Shown here: positions 34,548-46,029 of the stretch, one piece after another
Numbering within the stretch: the stretch's first letter is position 1
Layout of the letters: each line of letters opens with the position of its first letter
From: Carettochelys insculpta
Lineage: Eukaryota > Chordata > Testudines > Carettochelyidae
Assembly (NCBI RefSeq): GCF_033958435.1
Contig: NC_134138.1
Coordinates: 205,911,298 to 205,975,297 of the forward strand
Length of the DNA: 64,000 nt
Reading direction: 5' to 3'
The notes under the pieces: model-generated
What the model was told of the DNA's origin: nothing
The model's input: only the letters and a program-made list of their open reading frames with translations
Database searches by the model: none
Position numbers and translations under genes: made by a program

Positions 34548-36201
34548 CAGCAGCACCTGGAAACTGAATTGAGATTGAAGGAGCTAGACAAGGCAGCATG
34601 GATGTACAATGGCAGAGCTGAGGGTTAAGGAAACTCCTGCAGGGGTGAGCCCAGATTGGGGCAGGGAACCCTGGACTGCATGGAGCTCTGAACCGAGCGG
34701 CCCACCACAGTTTAAGGAGGGAAGGAGCGATTCCAGCCCATCATCTACTAGTGGCCAAGACAGACAAGTGAAGAGTTTCCAGGCCTGGGCCGAGGAAGAT
34801 TCCTGTATGTCTGTGCAGGAAAGCAGCTTGTCCACTGGAAATGGGAGGTTGTCTGTGAGAGAAGCTGCCTCACCTTCTGGGCGTGTGTCTGAGACCAGCC
34901 ATGGGGACTGGGACAAAGGCGAGAGTGTCTCTGATTCTCTGTAATAGCAGCAGCATGCCTGGGTAGAGAGATCAGAGCCTGCATTTGAAAAAGGTGCCAA
35001 TGAGGAAACTAGTCCATTGCCTGAGGAAGACTCCTCCAGTCTGGAACCCCAAAAGAGCATTCCAGATGTGACTCTGAATCCAGCCATGGGGGCTGGAACA
35101 GAGGAAGTATCTCTGGAATGCGCAGTGGCATCCCTGATAAGGACGCTGGTCCTTGGTGCGAGAAAGGGTGCTTCTGCTTCTAGGGAAATGAATCCTTTGT
35201 CTGAGCCTGTGGGGGCTTGAGATGGGGCCAAGAACCCAGAGTTGGTTCTGAGTGCAGCTGAAGCCCAGATGGGAAGTGGGCCTACCTCTCTGTCTCTCAG
35301 GGAGGATGATGCTTTAACTCTGTCTGATCCCGTTAGTATCATCAGGGAATCCCAGAGACCAGACAATTCTGGTACTTGTTCTTTGCCTGATGCTGGGGTG
35401 TTGCTGGGAAGGGGTGAGAGGACTCTGTCTGCCCAGAGTCATCCTCTAGCCAGGACACAGGAAAAGCAGACTGGCAATGGAGTTATGCTGCCTGATGAAA
35501 ATAAAGAAGATGGTAGCAGAAGGGAGGAAAGTGATCCTAACCTTTTGTCTAGTGGTACTAGCTGTCCACCTGAAAGGGGGTTATGTGGGAATCCGCCTGA
35601 TGGGTCAGAAATGATCCTGGCTGTAGGTGAAACCCAGGAGTTGGTTGTGGCTCAAGGGAGCAGTGCCCCTGTGTAGCCAGAGAAGGATGAGTTGTAGCTT
35701 GAGGGAGCTCTGGAGGAAGAGAATTTCCCCGAAACTTTTCCTGAGCAATCTGTGGGGACTGCATAAAATGGAAGTGAAGTGAAGGAAAGTGAACAGGAAA
35801 AGTGCCTGTCTGTAAGAGCCAGAGGCAGCCCTTCGCCTGTGGAGAAGTTTGTTTCAGTTCCTGATGGCTGGGACCTGCCTGAGTGTGAAACCACTGTCTG
35901 TGCTCTGGAAGGATCTAAAACAGGCAGTGTAAGGGCTTCTGAGGAACTGGAAGTTGGTCCAACTAAAGTGAAAGCTATAAGGGATTCTGAGCAGCCCTGT
36001 AATAACCAAGTGACTGGGTGTGACCAGCGTACCGGGGAGTGTGGTACTGAGCCAGGTCACTTGCATGAGAGGTCCAGCAATTCCCCATCTCCAGATGCTG
36101 GGAACACTTTTATTCTTGTGATGGACTCCACCTCTAATTCCATGGGAAGCAGAAGGTGGAGGTGGAAGGACAAAGGAGCTGTGGGCTTGGTGGACCATTA
36201 A
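34548..36201 (+). pseudogene. decayed polyprotein frame of the gypsy-like element
   Basis: Near 34556-34590 a frame reads HLETELRLKELDKAA, a charged helix like the start of gypsy-type gag proteins. From 34609 one frame can be followed to 36201 (about 530 codons) with seven in-frame stops (34942, 34945, 35218, 35674, about 35695, 35764, 36199) but no frameshift. The product is rich in Glu, Ser, Pro and Gly, without zinc knuckle, protease or RT motifs. It is probably a low-complexity linker of the polyprotein, brought next to the gag start by an internal deletion. The open minus-strand frame at 34584-35366 is a composition shadow. Confidence 0.5.
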
Positions 36202-36613
36202 GGGAAATGCAGTGACTCCTTCATGTGGATTCTGCATCTGGGACTCTCAAATCAACTTTCAGAGAGCAGTTTGGTATGCAAATTTCCAGACTGGCTGGGA
36301 GGGGGAAGTCTCCCTGAGGATCATCAATGGCTTAGCTCTTGTTAGAAAGGAAGGCACACCCAGAGAGATCATATTTCCACCCCTGGGGGGGTGGGGGGGC
36401 AAAGAGAAGATTAGATCTTGATGGTGCAAAGAAAGGCCTCAGCCATTTAGCCCCAAAATGCCAGATTCTCAAATATGTTTCACAAAGGTTGTGGTATACC
36501 AAAGAGCATTGTAAATGTATAATTGCAATGTGTTTGTTCTTGTTACTCACACTGACGGCTGTAACCAATGGTGCTGCTACCAGAAGCTGTGGAATTGTAC
36601 CAGGTACTGAGAC
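36202..36613. other. unassigned tail after the gypsy-like body
   Basis: Short frames only. One (36339-36635) encodes a hydrophobic run FLLLTLTAV, which could be mistaken for a signal peptide. A G-run sits at 36387-36400. The downstream limit of the LTR element cannot be fixed. Confidence 0.3.
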
Positions 36614-36810
36614 GGCTCTGATTTGCTCACCTTGATAATATTTTTCTGATTTGTCAACCTTGATTACTATTTCTGGTTCTCTATGCCTTAAATATTGAGT
36701 CTGTTCTGGTCTGGCTATGGTCTGAAGAAGTGGGTCTGTCCCACGAAAGCTCACCTAATAAATTATTTTGTTAGTCCTTAAAGTGCTACTTTACTGCTTT
36801 TTTGTTGTGT
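36614..36810 (+). mobile_element. PLE 3' end, single copy
   Basis: Matches the reverse of 20676-20860 over its whole length, including 'aatattgagtctgttctggt' and 'gtgggtctgtcccacgaaag', ending 'aagtgctactttactgc'. 5'-truncated, non-coding. Confidence 0.75.
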
Positions 36811-36861
36811 TAGTAAGGTGTAAAATACTTTGTTATGCCATAATTTTAAAATAAATATATG

Positions 36862-37109
36862 GGCTACATCTACACTACAAGCATCTGTCTATAGAAGTTA
36901 CTGTCAGAAGAGAAGTTCTGACAAAACTCCTATCAACAGATCGCATCTACACATCAAAGCAGATAATCTTTTGAGCCATTCTGTCAACAAAAGGGCCCCC
37001 TGGAGAGTCTATATGGCTCTTTTGTTGACAGTTTCTGTTGACAAAACACATTTTGTGTGTAGATGCTCTGCGAGTTTTCTCAGCAAAGCTCTCTAGTGTA
37101 GACATAGCC
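36862..37109. mobile_element. MITE (248 bp)
   Basis: Left end GGCTACATCTACACTAC and right end, reversed, GGCTATGTCTACACTAG. The interior has 'ctgtcaacaaaagg' and 'tttgttgacag' motifs related to the MITE at 4236-4704, so it may be a shorter member of that family. Confidence 0.7.
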
Positions 37110-37289
37110 GTGGTGAAATTTCATAAACATATCTATTGTTATAGAAATCACACAAAATAAATTTATATTGTTATGAACAAACTAAACCTCTTTGACTGAT
37201 TAATTTAAAGTAACATCTTTGTCACAGTGTGAAAAGGAACTTTAACAACTTTTAACAGAGAGAATGCTCAGAACTGCCATTTATATTCA

Positions 37290-37700
37290 AATTTGACACA
37301 TTAACACGTGGTTTGAACCATGTTGGAACAAAGTCTGGACACCGTGTATGAAGCAAGCAGGAAAGTTTATTACACACAGCACTGGTGGAGTGCCACTTTG
37401 CCCATCAGGACTCAGTGAAGCACTGCCAGACAATAGATTACAGCTGATTATATAGATTATTGATGGGCGTGTGGAAACTAGGACATGGGTGTCACCCATG
37501 CCTGGATAGGTTCTAGCAGCAAGATGAAATGAGCACAGTATGCCAATAATCTAAAAGGGTTACAGAGTATCCCTACCCATAGCTTATCTCTAGTACAGGT
37601 GATTTCCTCTACATGTTAACCAAAACAGATATACAATGACCAAGAGATAGGCTAGGATAGAGAATGTGGCAATGTCTTCACACTGGCATGGAGGGGGGAG
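37290..37700 (-). mobile_element. probable retroviral LTR fragment
   Basis: On the minus strand, 'gtgtgtaataaactttcctg' near 37355-37375 followed by 'cttcatacacggtgtcc' reads like an LTR R-U5 junction: a polyadenylation signal followed by a U5 start. No coding part, primer site or second LTR is attached, so it is probably a solo or truncated LTR. Ends are approximate. Confidence 0.4.
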
Positions 37701-37883
37701 TGTGGGGGGGTGTTATCTAGAAGATCTAAAGCACAAGCCATTAAAAGCCATTAAAAGCATACAGCACTATCAATTGGTTTCCACATGCAGGGCCTCTCCT
37801 TGGAACATAGTTGCTGAAGCAGCTATTCCTCCCTTCAGACTTCAAGGCCGTTCCTGCCCTTCTCTGGGTATTAAGTATTGGAG

Positions 37884-38008
37884 GGGTAGCTGTGTTAGTC
37901 TGGATCTGTAACAGCAACGAAGGGTCCTGTGACACCTTATAGACTAACAGAAAAGTTTTGAGCATGAGCTTTCATGAGCACAGACTCACTTCATCAGATG
38001 CTAGGTAT
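37884..38008 (-). mobile_element. PLE 3' end (minus)
   Basis: Begins 'ggtagctgtgttagtctgga' and contains 'gagcatgagctttcatgagc' and 'cacttcatcagatgct', the same text as the left arm of the hairpin at 57.9 kb. Non-coding. Confidence 0.7.
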
Positions 38009-38259
38009 TGTGAGAGAGATAAGGGAGAAGGGGTCCCAGCAAGGTATCTTTCCACTCATGCTAGCTGGGTTTCTATACTATAGGCCTACTCCAGACTTTA
38101 AGAATTGAATAGGGGGTCTTTAGCACAAACCATGGCCTGCCTGAGGAATTTTCTCCCTACAAACTAGGACAGCAGTTACCTGGCCCCTTATAAGGACTCT
38201 TTTACATACTTTGTTTTACCTAACTCTTAACTTTCCCACCCCACACCCTCACTCCAGCC

Positions 38260-38458
38260 GTGCCTCTGCTCTTCTGATTTGCCAACCTTAATAACAATTT
38301 TTCTGATTTGTCAATCTTGATAACAACTTGTGGACTTCTGTGCTTTATATATTGAGTCTGTTCTGGTACAGCTATTATATTAAGAAGTGGGTCTGTCCCA
38401 CAAAAGCTCATCACCTAATAAATTATTTTGTTAAAGTGCTACATGACTGCTTTTTTGT
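38260..38458 (+). mobile_element. PLE 3' end (plus)
   Basis: Same sequence type as 36614-36810, including 'tattgagtctgttctggt', 'gtgggtctgtcccacaaaag' and 'gtgctacatgactgc'. The internal 'gttaaagtgc' shows a small deletion. Non-coding. Confidence 0.7.
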
Positions 38459-38594
38459 TGGCACAGCATGTTCAATATGTAGCAATCTGGAACGATTACC
38501 TTATGAAGGCTAAAGAGTACCTTTAAAATATAAAATCAGGTCAGAAACACTGATGAAGAAAGTATGAAGCAGAGACAAGCTGCATCACATAGTC

Positions 38595-39330
38595 CAGGGG
38601 TTGGCAACCTGTGGCTCCGGAGCTGCATGTGGCTTTTTAAGGAGCCATTTGCAGCTCCAAGGGCAGCCGCCACTGATTCCTCTTTCAGCTCTGGAGGCTG
38701 CTGCCCGTTTAAAGAAAAAAAAATAAACGACAATTCAGTTGCCCTCCTTTAAACCAACTGAATTTAGTTTTTTTCTGCTTAAGCAGCATCAGCTTCTGGA
38801 GCCACTGAACAGTCAGCTGTGGCAGGTCAGGAAGCCCCAGAAGGGAAAGCTGGCAGGGCAGGGAGCTGCCCCACATGGGGGAACTCTAATCCAGCAGAAG
38901 AGCTGGGAGGAGGGGCATCTGAGCCTGCCCCTGTCAGAGCTGCGCAGCCATGCCAAGGAGGAGGAGGAGGAGGCAGCGGCGGCAGCAGGGAACAGCGGCG
39001 AGGAGGCAGCAACCACAGAGAAGCTGTGCCTGCTGAGGAAAGTTTAATCCTGGGAATGTGGGGTGGGGTTGGGGCCCAGAGGAGTTAAGCCTGGCGATGG
39101 GGGGAGGTTGGGGCCTGGGGAAGGTGGGGAGGTTGGGGCTGAGAGAGGTTAAGTCTGGGGATGGGGGGGTGGGGGCAAGTTTGCAGGATTGGGGGGGTAA
39201 AGCCTGGGGACATGGGGTGGATTTGGGGGTCTGAGGTGGGTAAAGCCTGGAGATGGGGGTAACAACTTTCTGTGTGTGCTCCATTTTTAAAATGGGGTGA
39301 CACAAAATGTGGTTTGACATTATTTACTAG
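38595..39330 (+). mobile_element. probable hAT-type element, GC-rich
   Basis: Starts CAGGGGTTGGCAACCTGTGG, the common hAT end pattern. The right end is not clear. The interior is GC-rich, with GGA repeats at 38953-38972 and imperfect G-rich tandem units ('taa(a/g)cctggggatgggg') at 39040-39260. No transposase. Overlapping frames on both strands reflect composition. Confidence 0.5.
39040..39260 (+). repeat. G-rich imperfect minisatellite
   Basis: Repeated 'ttaagcctgg(g/c)gatgggggg' and 'aggttggggcc' units of about 20-40 bp with variable spacing. Many runs of four or more G on the plus strand would allow G-quadruplexes. Confidence 0.6.
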
Positions 39331-39533
39331 GGACCAGCGTCATATTCACGTGCATGGAGGGTCTTGAAGTACTGATTTTGTAACTGAATTTGAAAAAAAA
39401 TGGCTCTTCTCACTATTTCTGTTGCAGACCCTGAAGTAGCCTATAATATTTAATGTGGCACTCAGCAGGACAGCTGACTTGCCCTTAATAAACTTTTTGC
39501 AAATAAAAGTCTGACGAACTTCAGGGTGTATAT

Positions 39534-39535
<2 letters not shown>

Positions 39536-39608
<73 letters not shown>
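39536..39608. repeat. (CA)n microsatellite
   Basis: About 36 uninterrupted CA units. The long cysteine-valine and threonine-histidine frames across it are artefacts of the repeat. Confidence 0.98.
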
Positions 39609-39613
<5 letters not shown>

Positions 39614-41343
39614 AGACTGCCTGTTTTATCTTACTCCCAAATTTAGTGCTTTCAATTAAGTACTTTTTTGCATGTCCAGTCTTCACAATCTGGCATACAA
39701 TAGAAATCGTGCCCCATTTTCTTTAGAAATAAGTTGTAGAAGTGTGTGTGTGTGGGGTGGGGGGTTGTTCTTGTTTTTCCTTCAAATGTCATTTGCTACA
39801 TTTTGGATCAGAGATTTGGCTGGAAGTGGGTGACCAGGGAGGGTAGAGAGGAGGGAGACAGTGGAGAGTGGGCAGGACTTGAGCAGAGTCAGGGTGGGAG
39901 CAGGGTTGTAGTATATGCCCAGTCACAAAGGCTGGGGAGTTTGCCTCTCCAGGTGGCAGCTTCACTGGCTGCCTGATACAGTGCATTGCCCTTATTGTCC
40001 CTCATGTACAGTGAACTGAACACACTGCTGCAGTAAAATATCGCAGCTGCTGGAAACAGTGCAGGCAATTTTTGTGCCCTACTGATAGATGCAGCTCTGG
40101 TCCTTCTCATTACTGCGGTTCTTGTTAAATAAAAGTCCCAATCAATGTGGCTTGGCAAAATTTCTTTTTAAAAACACTTTCAACTCATTAAATTTTATGA
40201 ATATTTTAAAGGTCAGATGTACAAAGGGAAAGTTTGCTGCTACAGTACAACGTGAGAAGCTGAAAAATATTTGTTAATAATGAACATTGTGGAAAGCCCT
40301 TTAACCACATGGCATTCGAACTGTGTGTTTTACTGAATGTCTAGCTAGGTATAGGGGCAAAACAGCATTAATTGAAACGAATTCTTGGAGGAAAGCTATA
40401 AGGAACAATTCATATAACCACACTGAGCAAGCACAAAATGAAATAAGAACGGAGTTATAGTATCACTTAATCATTTATCTCTGCTTTTTTATTAAAGCTT
40501 TCTATTTATGACTTTTAACGTCTTATAAAAGTCAAAGATAAAAGGCAGATAGACCCAGAACATGAGAATTAACTATTCATCACTTACTTTCAGATAACCA
40601 ACTAATTCAAAAACATTTAAATTGATACATTCCAAACACAAAACAGTGATAAATCTGTCTCTGTTTTGAGACCTACACAGACAAACACAGCAGTAACCAA
40701 TCCATGTTCAAGCCTGCTGTGTTTGTAATAAGCCTCAGGGAAATCCCTCTTATTGTCCATGGGTTACTTCCTTCACATGCAGCCCAGAGCCTTGGGCAGT
40801 AGCTTCTACTGTTTATCTTACTTCATAAGAGAACTAGATTACGTCTTCCAGTTAGCCCAAATGAAGATGTCTGACGTGCTCATCAGCTTCAATGGGGCCT
40901 GTGATTGCCTATAGATCAAAGCGATACCTGCAGTCAGCTACTAACACATTCCAGTGTAACAATATTTCTTGGCATCTACCATCCTTCTCCCCAGTATGAG
41001 GTCAGAGACTTAACACACATCATAGATCTAGTCTATATTGTGATAATTATGTAATCTGGCACTTGACACATTGTAGATGTGCTGCTAAATATGGTTATGA
41101 AACACAGTAAGTGCAGAATGTGCCGTGGTTAAGGAGTACAGAGAGATTTTGAATAGACACAGTATGAATAGTGTAACTCGTAGCCGATTAAAGTAGCAAT
41201 GCTTCTAGTAGGCTACAAGATAAGTTGAAAGTTGTGAAAACATGACTTCCACCAGCCAAATTTCTGTTTCAGAAAACCAGTTTTTCCAAAACCTCCAAAT
41301 AAAAAACACCTCTGTCCTCAAAGCATAATGTGTAGATCCTATA
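39609..41343. other. no gene seen
   Basis: AT-rich, apparently unique sequence with short frames only. A G-rich patch at 39745-39770. Confidence 0.45.
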
Positions 41344-41642
41344 GGCTGTGGCTACACTACCTCCCTATTTCGAAGGGAGCATGGTAAGTAGGGTGTGGGG
41401 AGTTTACTAGTGAAGTGCTGCACTGCATATGCAGCACTTCATTAAGCAAATTCCCCCCCTGGCAACTTCGAAGTTTTAAACTTCAAAGTGCCGGCTCGCG
41501 TCTAGCTGCGGCTCACTCGCCGGTACTTGGAAGTGCCCGGGGTACTTTTGAGGAGTAAGCACTGCAGCACTTCATTACTAAACTCCCAACACCCTACTTA
41601 CCATCCTCCCTTCGAAGTAGGGAGCTAGTGTAGACACAGCCC
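41344..41642. mobile_element. palindromic MITE (about 300 bp)
   Basis: Left end GGCTGTGGCTACACTACCTC and right end, reversed, GGCTGTGTCTACACTAGCTC. The two halves are partly reverse copies of each other ('agtgctgca' words, 'cttcgaag' motifs), so it would fold into a long hairpin. The interior 'gcagcacttcattaagcaaa' is shared with the MITE at 46759-47203. Confidence 0.75.
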
Positions 41643-41829
41643 TAGTGTGTGTTTCTCATTCTCCTCAGAAGCACCATGCTGTTTCTTCCTTCCCTGACCA
41701 TGAAGCTTCTATCCCCAGCTGGCATTCTCCCCTTGTAGAAAAAAGATGTTGATATTTCTGAAGCAGAACTTTTGACCACAAGAGCTGCATATGGAGCTGT
41801 TCCTTACTCCTCATTTCTGTTGCTTGTTG

Positions 41830-42467
41830 TGTACCTTTTCCCAGTCCAATATACCTTTTTTTAAATGGGGCAACCAGATCTGCATGCAGTATTCAAGATG
41901 TGGGCTTGCCATAACCTTATGTAGAAGCAATAGGATATTTTCTGTCTCATTATCTATGCCTTCCTTAATGATTCTCAATATTCTGATAGCTTTTTAGATT
42001 GTCATTACACACTGAATATTGATATTTTCAGAGAACTATCCACAACAATTCTGAGATCTTTTTTCTTGAGTGGAAACAGCTAATTTAGACCCCATGATTT
42101 GTGTATCGATAGCTGGGATTATATTTTGCACATGCTTTATTTTGCATTTATCAACACTGAATTCCATCTGTCCCAGTGTTGCCCAATCTACCATCCAGTT
42201 TTGTGGCATCCCTTTGTAACTCTTCGCAGTTAGCTTCAGACTTAAATATTGAGTAATTTAGTATCATCTGCAAGTGTTGCCACCTTACTGCTTATCCCTT
42301 TGTCAGGACCATTTATGAACCAGTAGAATGGCAGAGGTGTGTGTAGATTGTGGAGCACACCACTGTATATGCCAATGGTATTTTCCCCGCCCCAACCCCA
42401 ACTTTTAAGTGGAGTACCCGACAATGTTTTCATGATCACATAACAATCCTTCACTTAATGACAAGTC
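41830..42467 (-). mobile_element. CR1 LINE fragment (minus)
   Basis: Aligns by eye with the 24.6-25.1 kb region of the better CR1: 'gcatgcagtattcaagatgtgg', then the same order of blocks up to the palm region. A frame at 42242-42454 contains KVATLADDTKLLN, a decayed form of the catalytic FADD box. No usable frame. Confidence 0.75.
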
Positions 42468-42470
42468 TCA

Positions 42471-43190
42471 GGCTGGGTCTACACTTTCCATGGACGATCG
42501 AACACTTAGATTTGATCTTCTGAGATGCTGTTTTGTGCATGTGCGAAACGGCGCATTCTGGGGTCAATGTCAACCGCAGAACTCCTTGGCTGCCTCTACA
42601 CTAGCAAGTTCTTTGAAAGATTTTTCAGTTGAAGGGGGCTCTTTCAAAAGAGCTGGTGGAGTGTCTACACACAAAAAGCATTCTTTCAAAAGTAAATTGA
42701 AAGAATGTGGTGCTCCTTTCAAAAAAACACTCTTCCTTTCCCGTTTCAGGAAGAGTACCCTCTTTTGAAAGCTTCTTCCAAAGGAAAACGTGTAGATGCT
42801 CCACAGGACCCTTCCATTGAAAGAACAGTCTTCATTTTCAATCCCTGGCCCACTCTTTCAAAAGAGCTGGGGATGTGTGGACACACTCTTTCAAAAGAGC
42901 AGATCACTCTTTTGATCTGCTTTTTTGGGTGTGGATGCACTCTTTCCAGAGAAGTTCTTTCAGAAGAGATCTTTTGGAAGGACTTCTTTAGAAAGATCGC
43001 TGTAGTGTCGATGTAGCCCTGGTGAGCTACGAGGGTTAAGGAATGTCAGAGGGTGGAGTGCTCCCATCGGCATTCTGCAGTGAAGACAGGGACAAATATC
43101 GATGGCTGCAACATCAGTTTTTGGTACTCAACTGGTATACCTAAAATTACATAGCAGCTGTCAACATTCAAGGTAAGTGTAAGGCCAGCC
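42471..43190. mobile_element. MITE with TCA target duplication, host of an inner MITE
   Basis: Left end GGCTGGGTCTACACTT and right end, reversed, GGCTGGCCTTACACTT. TCA lies at 42468-42470 and 43191-43193. A second MITE occupies 42588-43018, so the true length is about 290 bp. Confidence 0.7.
42588..43018. mobile_element. inner MITE of the 7.8-kb family
   Basis: Left end GGCTGCCTCTACACTAGCAAG-like and right end, reversed, GGCTACATCGACACTACAGC-like. The interior 'tctttcaaaagagc' motifs and the overall length match the element at 7757-8180. It lies inside another MITE. The overlapping frames at 42490-43016 are incidental. Confidence 0.75.
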
Positions 43191-43197
43191 TCAGAGG

Positions 43198-43495
43198 GAT
43201 AGCTAGGTTAGTCTGTATCTGTAAAACCTGTAGCATGTTAACCAATTAATTAGGCCACAGTAAGGATTATCATTGGTTAACGCTATACAGAAGTATTTTC
43301 CCCTCAATGGACATTCACCTCTCCTCATCAGCAACATTGAATGGCCACAATCCCCCTGACTGATCACCTTAATTTACAATGGATAGTAACTTTTTTGGAG
43401 TAATTTTCTTATATATAAACCTGCTTTTGTATTTTCTCTTCAGTCCATCTGAATAAATGGATTTTACTCACAAAAGCTTATGCCCTAATAATTCC
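43198..43495 (+). mobile_element. PLE 3' end, second UTR type
   Basis: Begins with reversed outer text 'agctaggttagtctgtatct' and ends 'aaaagcttatgccctaataa'. From about 43290 it matches 3325-3520 (for example 'cattgaatggccacaa', 'ctgatcacc'). Together with the 3.3-kb copy it defines a PLE subfamily distinct from the 20.7-kb one. Confidence 0.65.
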
Positions 43496-44050
43496 ATTCA
43501 TTTCTACAATATATTTGAATGACAAGCCTTACGTTATTTTAATCCCCCTGCCTCCCTCTGTTTATAAACAAACTCCCTGCCCCAAAGCAAGGCTGGGAGC
43601 AGGACAGAGCTAGGGCATGCACTTTAAGCAGACCTCAAGTATGAAATGCAGTGGGAATCAAACTTTAGGGGGAGCTACAGATGTTCCCTACCCACCCCTT
43701 AGATTGCACCCTTGTTTGGAAAGGAGAAGAAAACTCTCATTTTTGGCTACAATTCAGATGCAGAACATTACATATTGTCAGCTCTGTTTTCTCCCTCCTA
43801 GAAAGTTTTATTTAACAAAGGACTCTGAAGCATTTGTGTGTCTTTAGTTGTGTCCAGTTTGGCAGGTGAGTTACTGCTTTAGCTACTGGAGCCAAGATGC
43901 TGTTGTTGCTACTATCTGAGTACTTGCTGCTTTCGCTACTGATAAGGTTCAGAATGGGAAATTAAATTCTCTCACTAGGCAATGTTTTTGGATGAAAAAC
44001 TCTGAGATTCTCCCCTTTGTTCCTTGGGGAGACAATCTACCATTGTTTTC
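43496..44050. other. no gene seen
   Basis: Short incidental frames only. Confidence 0.4.
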
Positions 44051-44059
44051 AATGACAGG

Positions 44060-44700
44060 TTATGTCAGGATAATTTATGTCACTCAGGCTCTGTTTACAC
44101 TAACCCCCTCTTCCGAAATGGGGATGCTAATGAGGTGCTGCAATGAATATGCAGCATCTCATTAGCATAACAGTGGCCATAGCACTTTGAAAGTGTTGCT
44201 TTCGATCGCACGCAGCTTGTCTACAGAGGGTCCTTTTTGACAGGACCCTGCACACTTCAAAATCCCTTATTCCTATTTGGTTATAGGAATAAGGGGATTT
44301 GGAAGTGTGCTGGGTCCCTTCAAAAAGCACCCCATGTAGCAGAGGTGTGCGTGATTGAAAGTGGCACTTTCAAAGTCCTGTGACCGCTGTTATGCTAACA
44401 AGGTGTTGCATATTCATTACTGTGCCTCATTAGCATATCCTGAAGTGTCTCATTAGCATCCCCCTTTCTAAAGGCGGGGGGGCTAGTGTAGACGTAGCCT
44501 CAGGGGTGTGAATTAGCCTCTCACTCCCCTGCCTCCCCAAGTGATGTAATTTACTGAAGCCCCGGTGTGGAAAGCGCTGTGTCAGTGGGAGAGAGTCCAT
44601 AGATGCGGCTGCATTGCTGCAGCATATCTAGCGGTGGACTAGACTATCAGCTATGCACTGTGGGAGCCTTGCAGCTGCTGTATTTGTAGCATATCAACAC
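44060..44700. mobile_element. older MITE remnant interrupted at a TCA
   Basis: Joining 'tatgtcactca' (ending at 44086) to 'ggggtgtgaattagcctctc' (from 44503) gives a continuous stretch that reads like the centre of a turtle MITE I recall, with 'agccccggtgtggaaagcgctgtgtc' downstream (given here from sequence). Its outer ends were not located. Confidence 0.4.
44087..44499. mobile_element. MITE (413 bp) with TCA target duplication
   Basis: Left end GGCTCTGTTTACACTA and right end, reversed, GGCTACGTCTACACTA. TCA at 44084-44086 and 44500-44502. The interior consists of inverted halves containing 'aggtgctgcaatgaatatgc' and 'ctcattagcat', so it folds back on itself. Confidence 0.78.
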
Positions 44701-46029
44701 CTTAAAAAGTGATTTTTCATCCCAATTTCCACCCTGATAGTGACATGGAGGTTGGATCTTGTTCCATTATTTTCTCACACTTGAACAGTCCACTTCCAAA
44801 ATGTGAAGGTTTTCTGCCTCTGCCCGGCAGATCTTCTGTGACCAATACAGTAACTGATTTTCCTTCTTCACCCACTGAGACACCTTTTTGGTCAAATTTG
44901 ACATTTAACTCCTATGTGCAGAAATGCATGAACAGTCAGAGTCTCGATAAAATGAGATAATACTGAAAATCCAGGCAGCAAACAATGCCATTGTTTATCA
45001 ACTGCCTTTAGCTAAAGAGAGGATAAGGAAGAAGAAAAAAAATCAGAATATATTTGCTTCAATGTAGCAGTGAAGGAGTGTTCTGGTAAAAAGCAGTCAG
45101 ATTCAAGGCAGCACTTTAGATTGTCAAATAGTGTGAAAATCTGCTTTATTTAATGCATCATAATTCTAACAAAGACCAAACCAAGACTGACTGTGTGTTG
45201 CTTGTAGGTCATTTAAAAGTGAGATTTTTCAATGTGTTTCTATTTGCTGAGGGTCTGACTGAAGAGGCTTTCTTGCGAGGATGATACAGGTTTTCTTTTG
45301 TGTTCCTTTTATTGTGTTTCTTCTTTCTTCCTACTACTCCTGATTTTCCTTTGAAACTTCATTTTGACTTCTGTGTTAGCTTCCTTTGATATTTTGCCCC
45401 TTGAACAATCCTAGTTTTTCTATAGCTCTTAGCATCTCATAAAATATCGCTTTCAAAGCCAAAGAGTCCACATTTTAAATATGAATAGTTACAAAAGGTT
45501 ATATATAGTACATGTCACACAGAATGCTGAGAGACCACTAATTGGATACATCAAATAATCTGAGCAGATGGAGCTGGGTGGACTGGGTTTAGGCGCTGCT
45601 TCCTTAAAAAGTATAATCCTGCAGTTGGGATACAAATGAGCAGCTCCCAGGACCCCAAGGTGACACATTTCTAGGAGCAGTACTGGACCTTTTAACATTA
45701 GTACAAATACACATATAGTCTCCTGGTAAGTGTGAACCATCGTTCTGAAATGATGCACATAATCCCTAAGGAGGTAGTCAATGCATCAGAATGCAGGCTG
45801 AGTGATGTAATCTTTCTTTGCATTGATGAGCACTTACTCAACAGAATGGTCTCTTTGCCTCTGTTCTTCCTTCCAATACCTATACCATAACTCAACAGTG
45901 TACTGAGTTACCATAAGGAAATCTAGACACCACCCCTCAAAAAGTAAATACTCAGCTGGGGAGTGGGGACAAATAAGTAAATATCACCACTCTGGGGGCT
46001 TCAATCAGGACTGGGGTTCTAGTTCTGTT
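44701..46029. other. no gene seen
   Basis: AT-rich unique-looking sequence. Frames under 90 codons without domains. Confidence 0.4.

Noticed and set aside
34584..35366. 260-codon minus-strand frame
   Set aside because: It mirrors the plus-strand Glu/Ser-rich frame of the gypsy-like body; no domain and wrong strand for the LTR element.
36339..36635. Possible signal peptide or envelope-like start
   Set aside because: Only a short hydrophobic run; no envelope motifs or retroviral context could be seen.
39346..39726. Frames with long Cys-Val or Thr-His runs
   Set aside because: They are translations of the (CA)n microsatellite.
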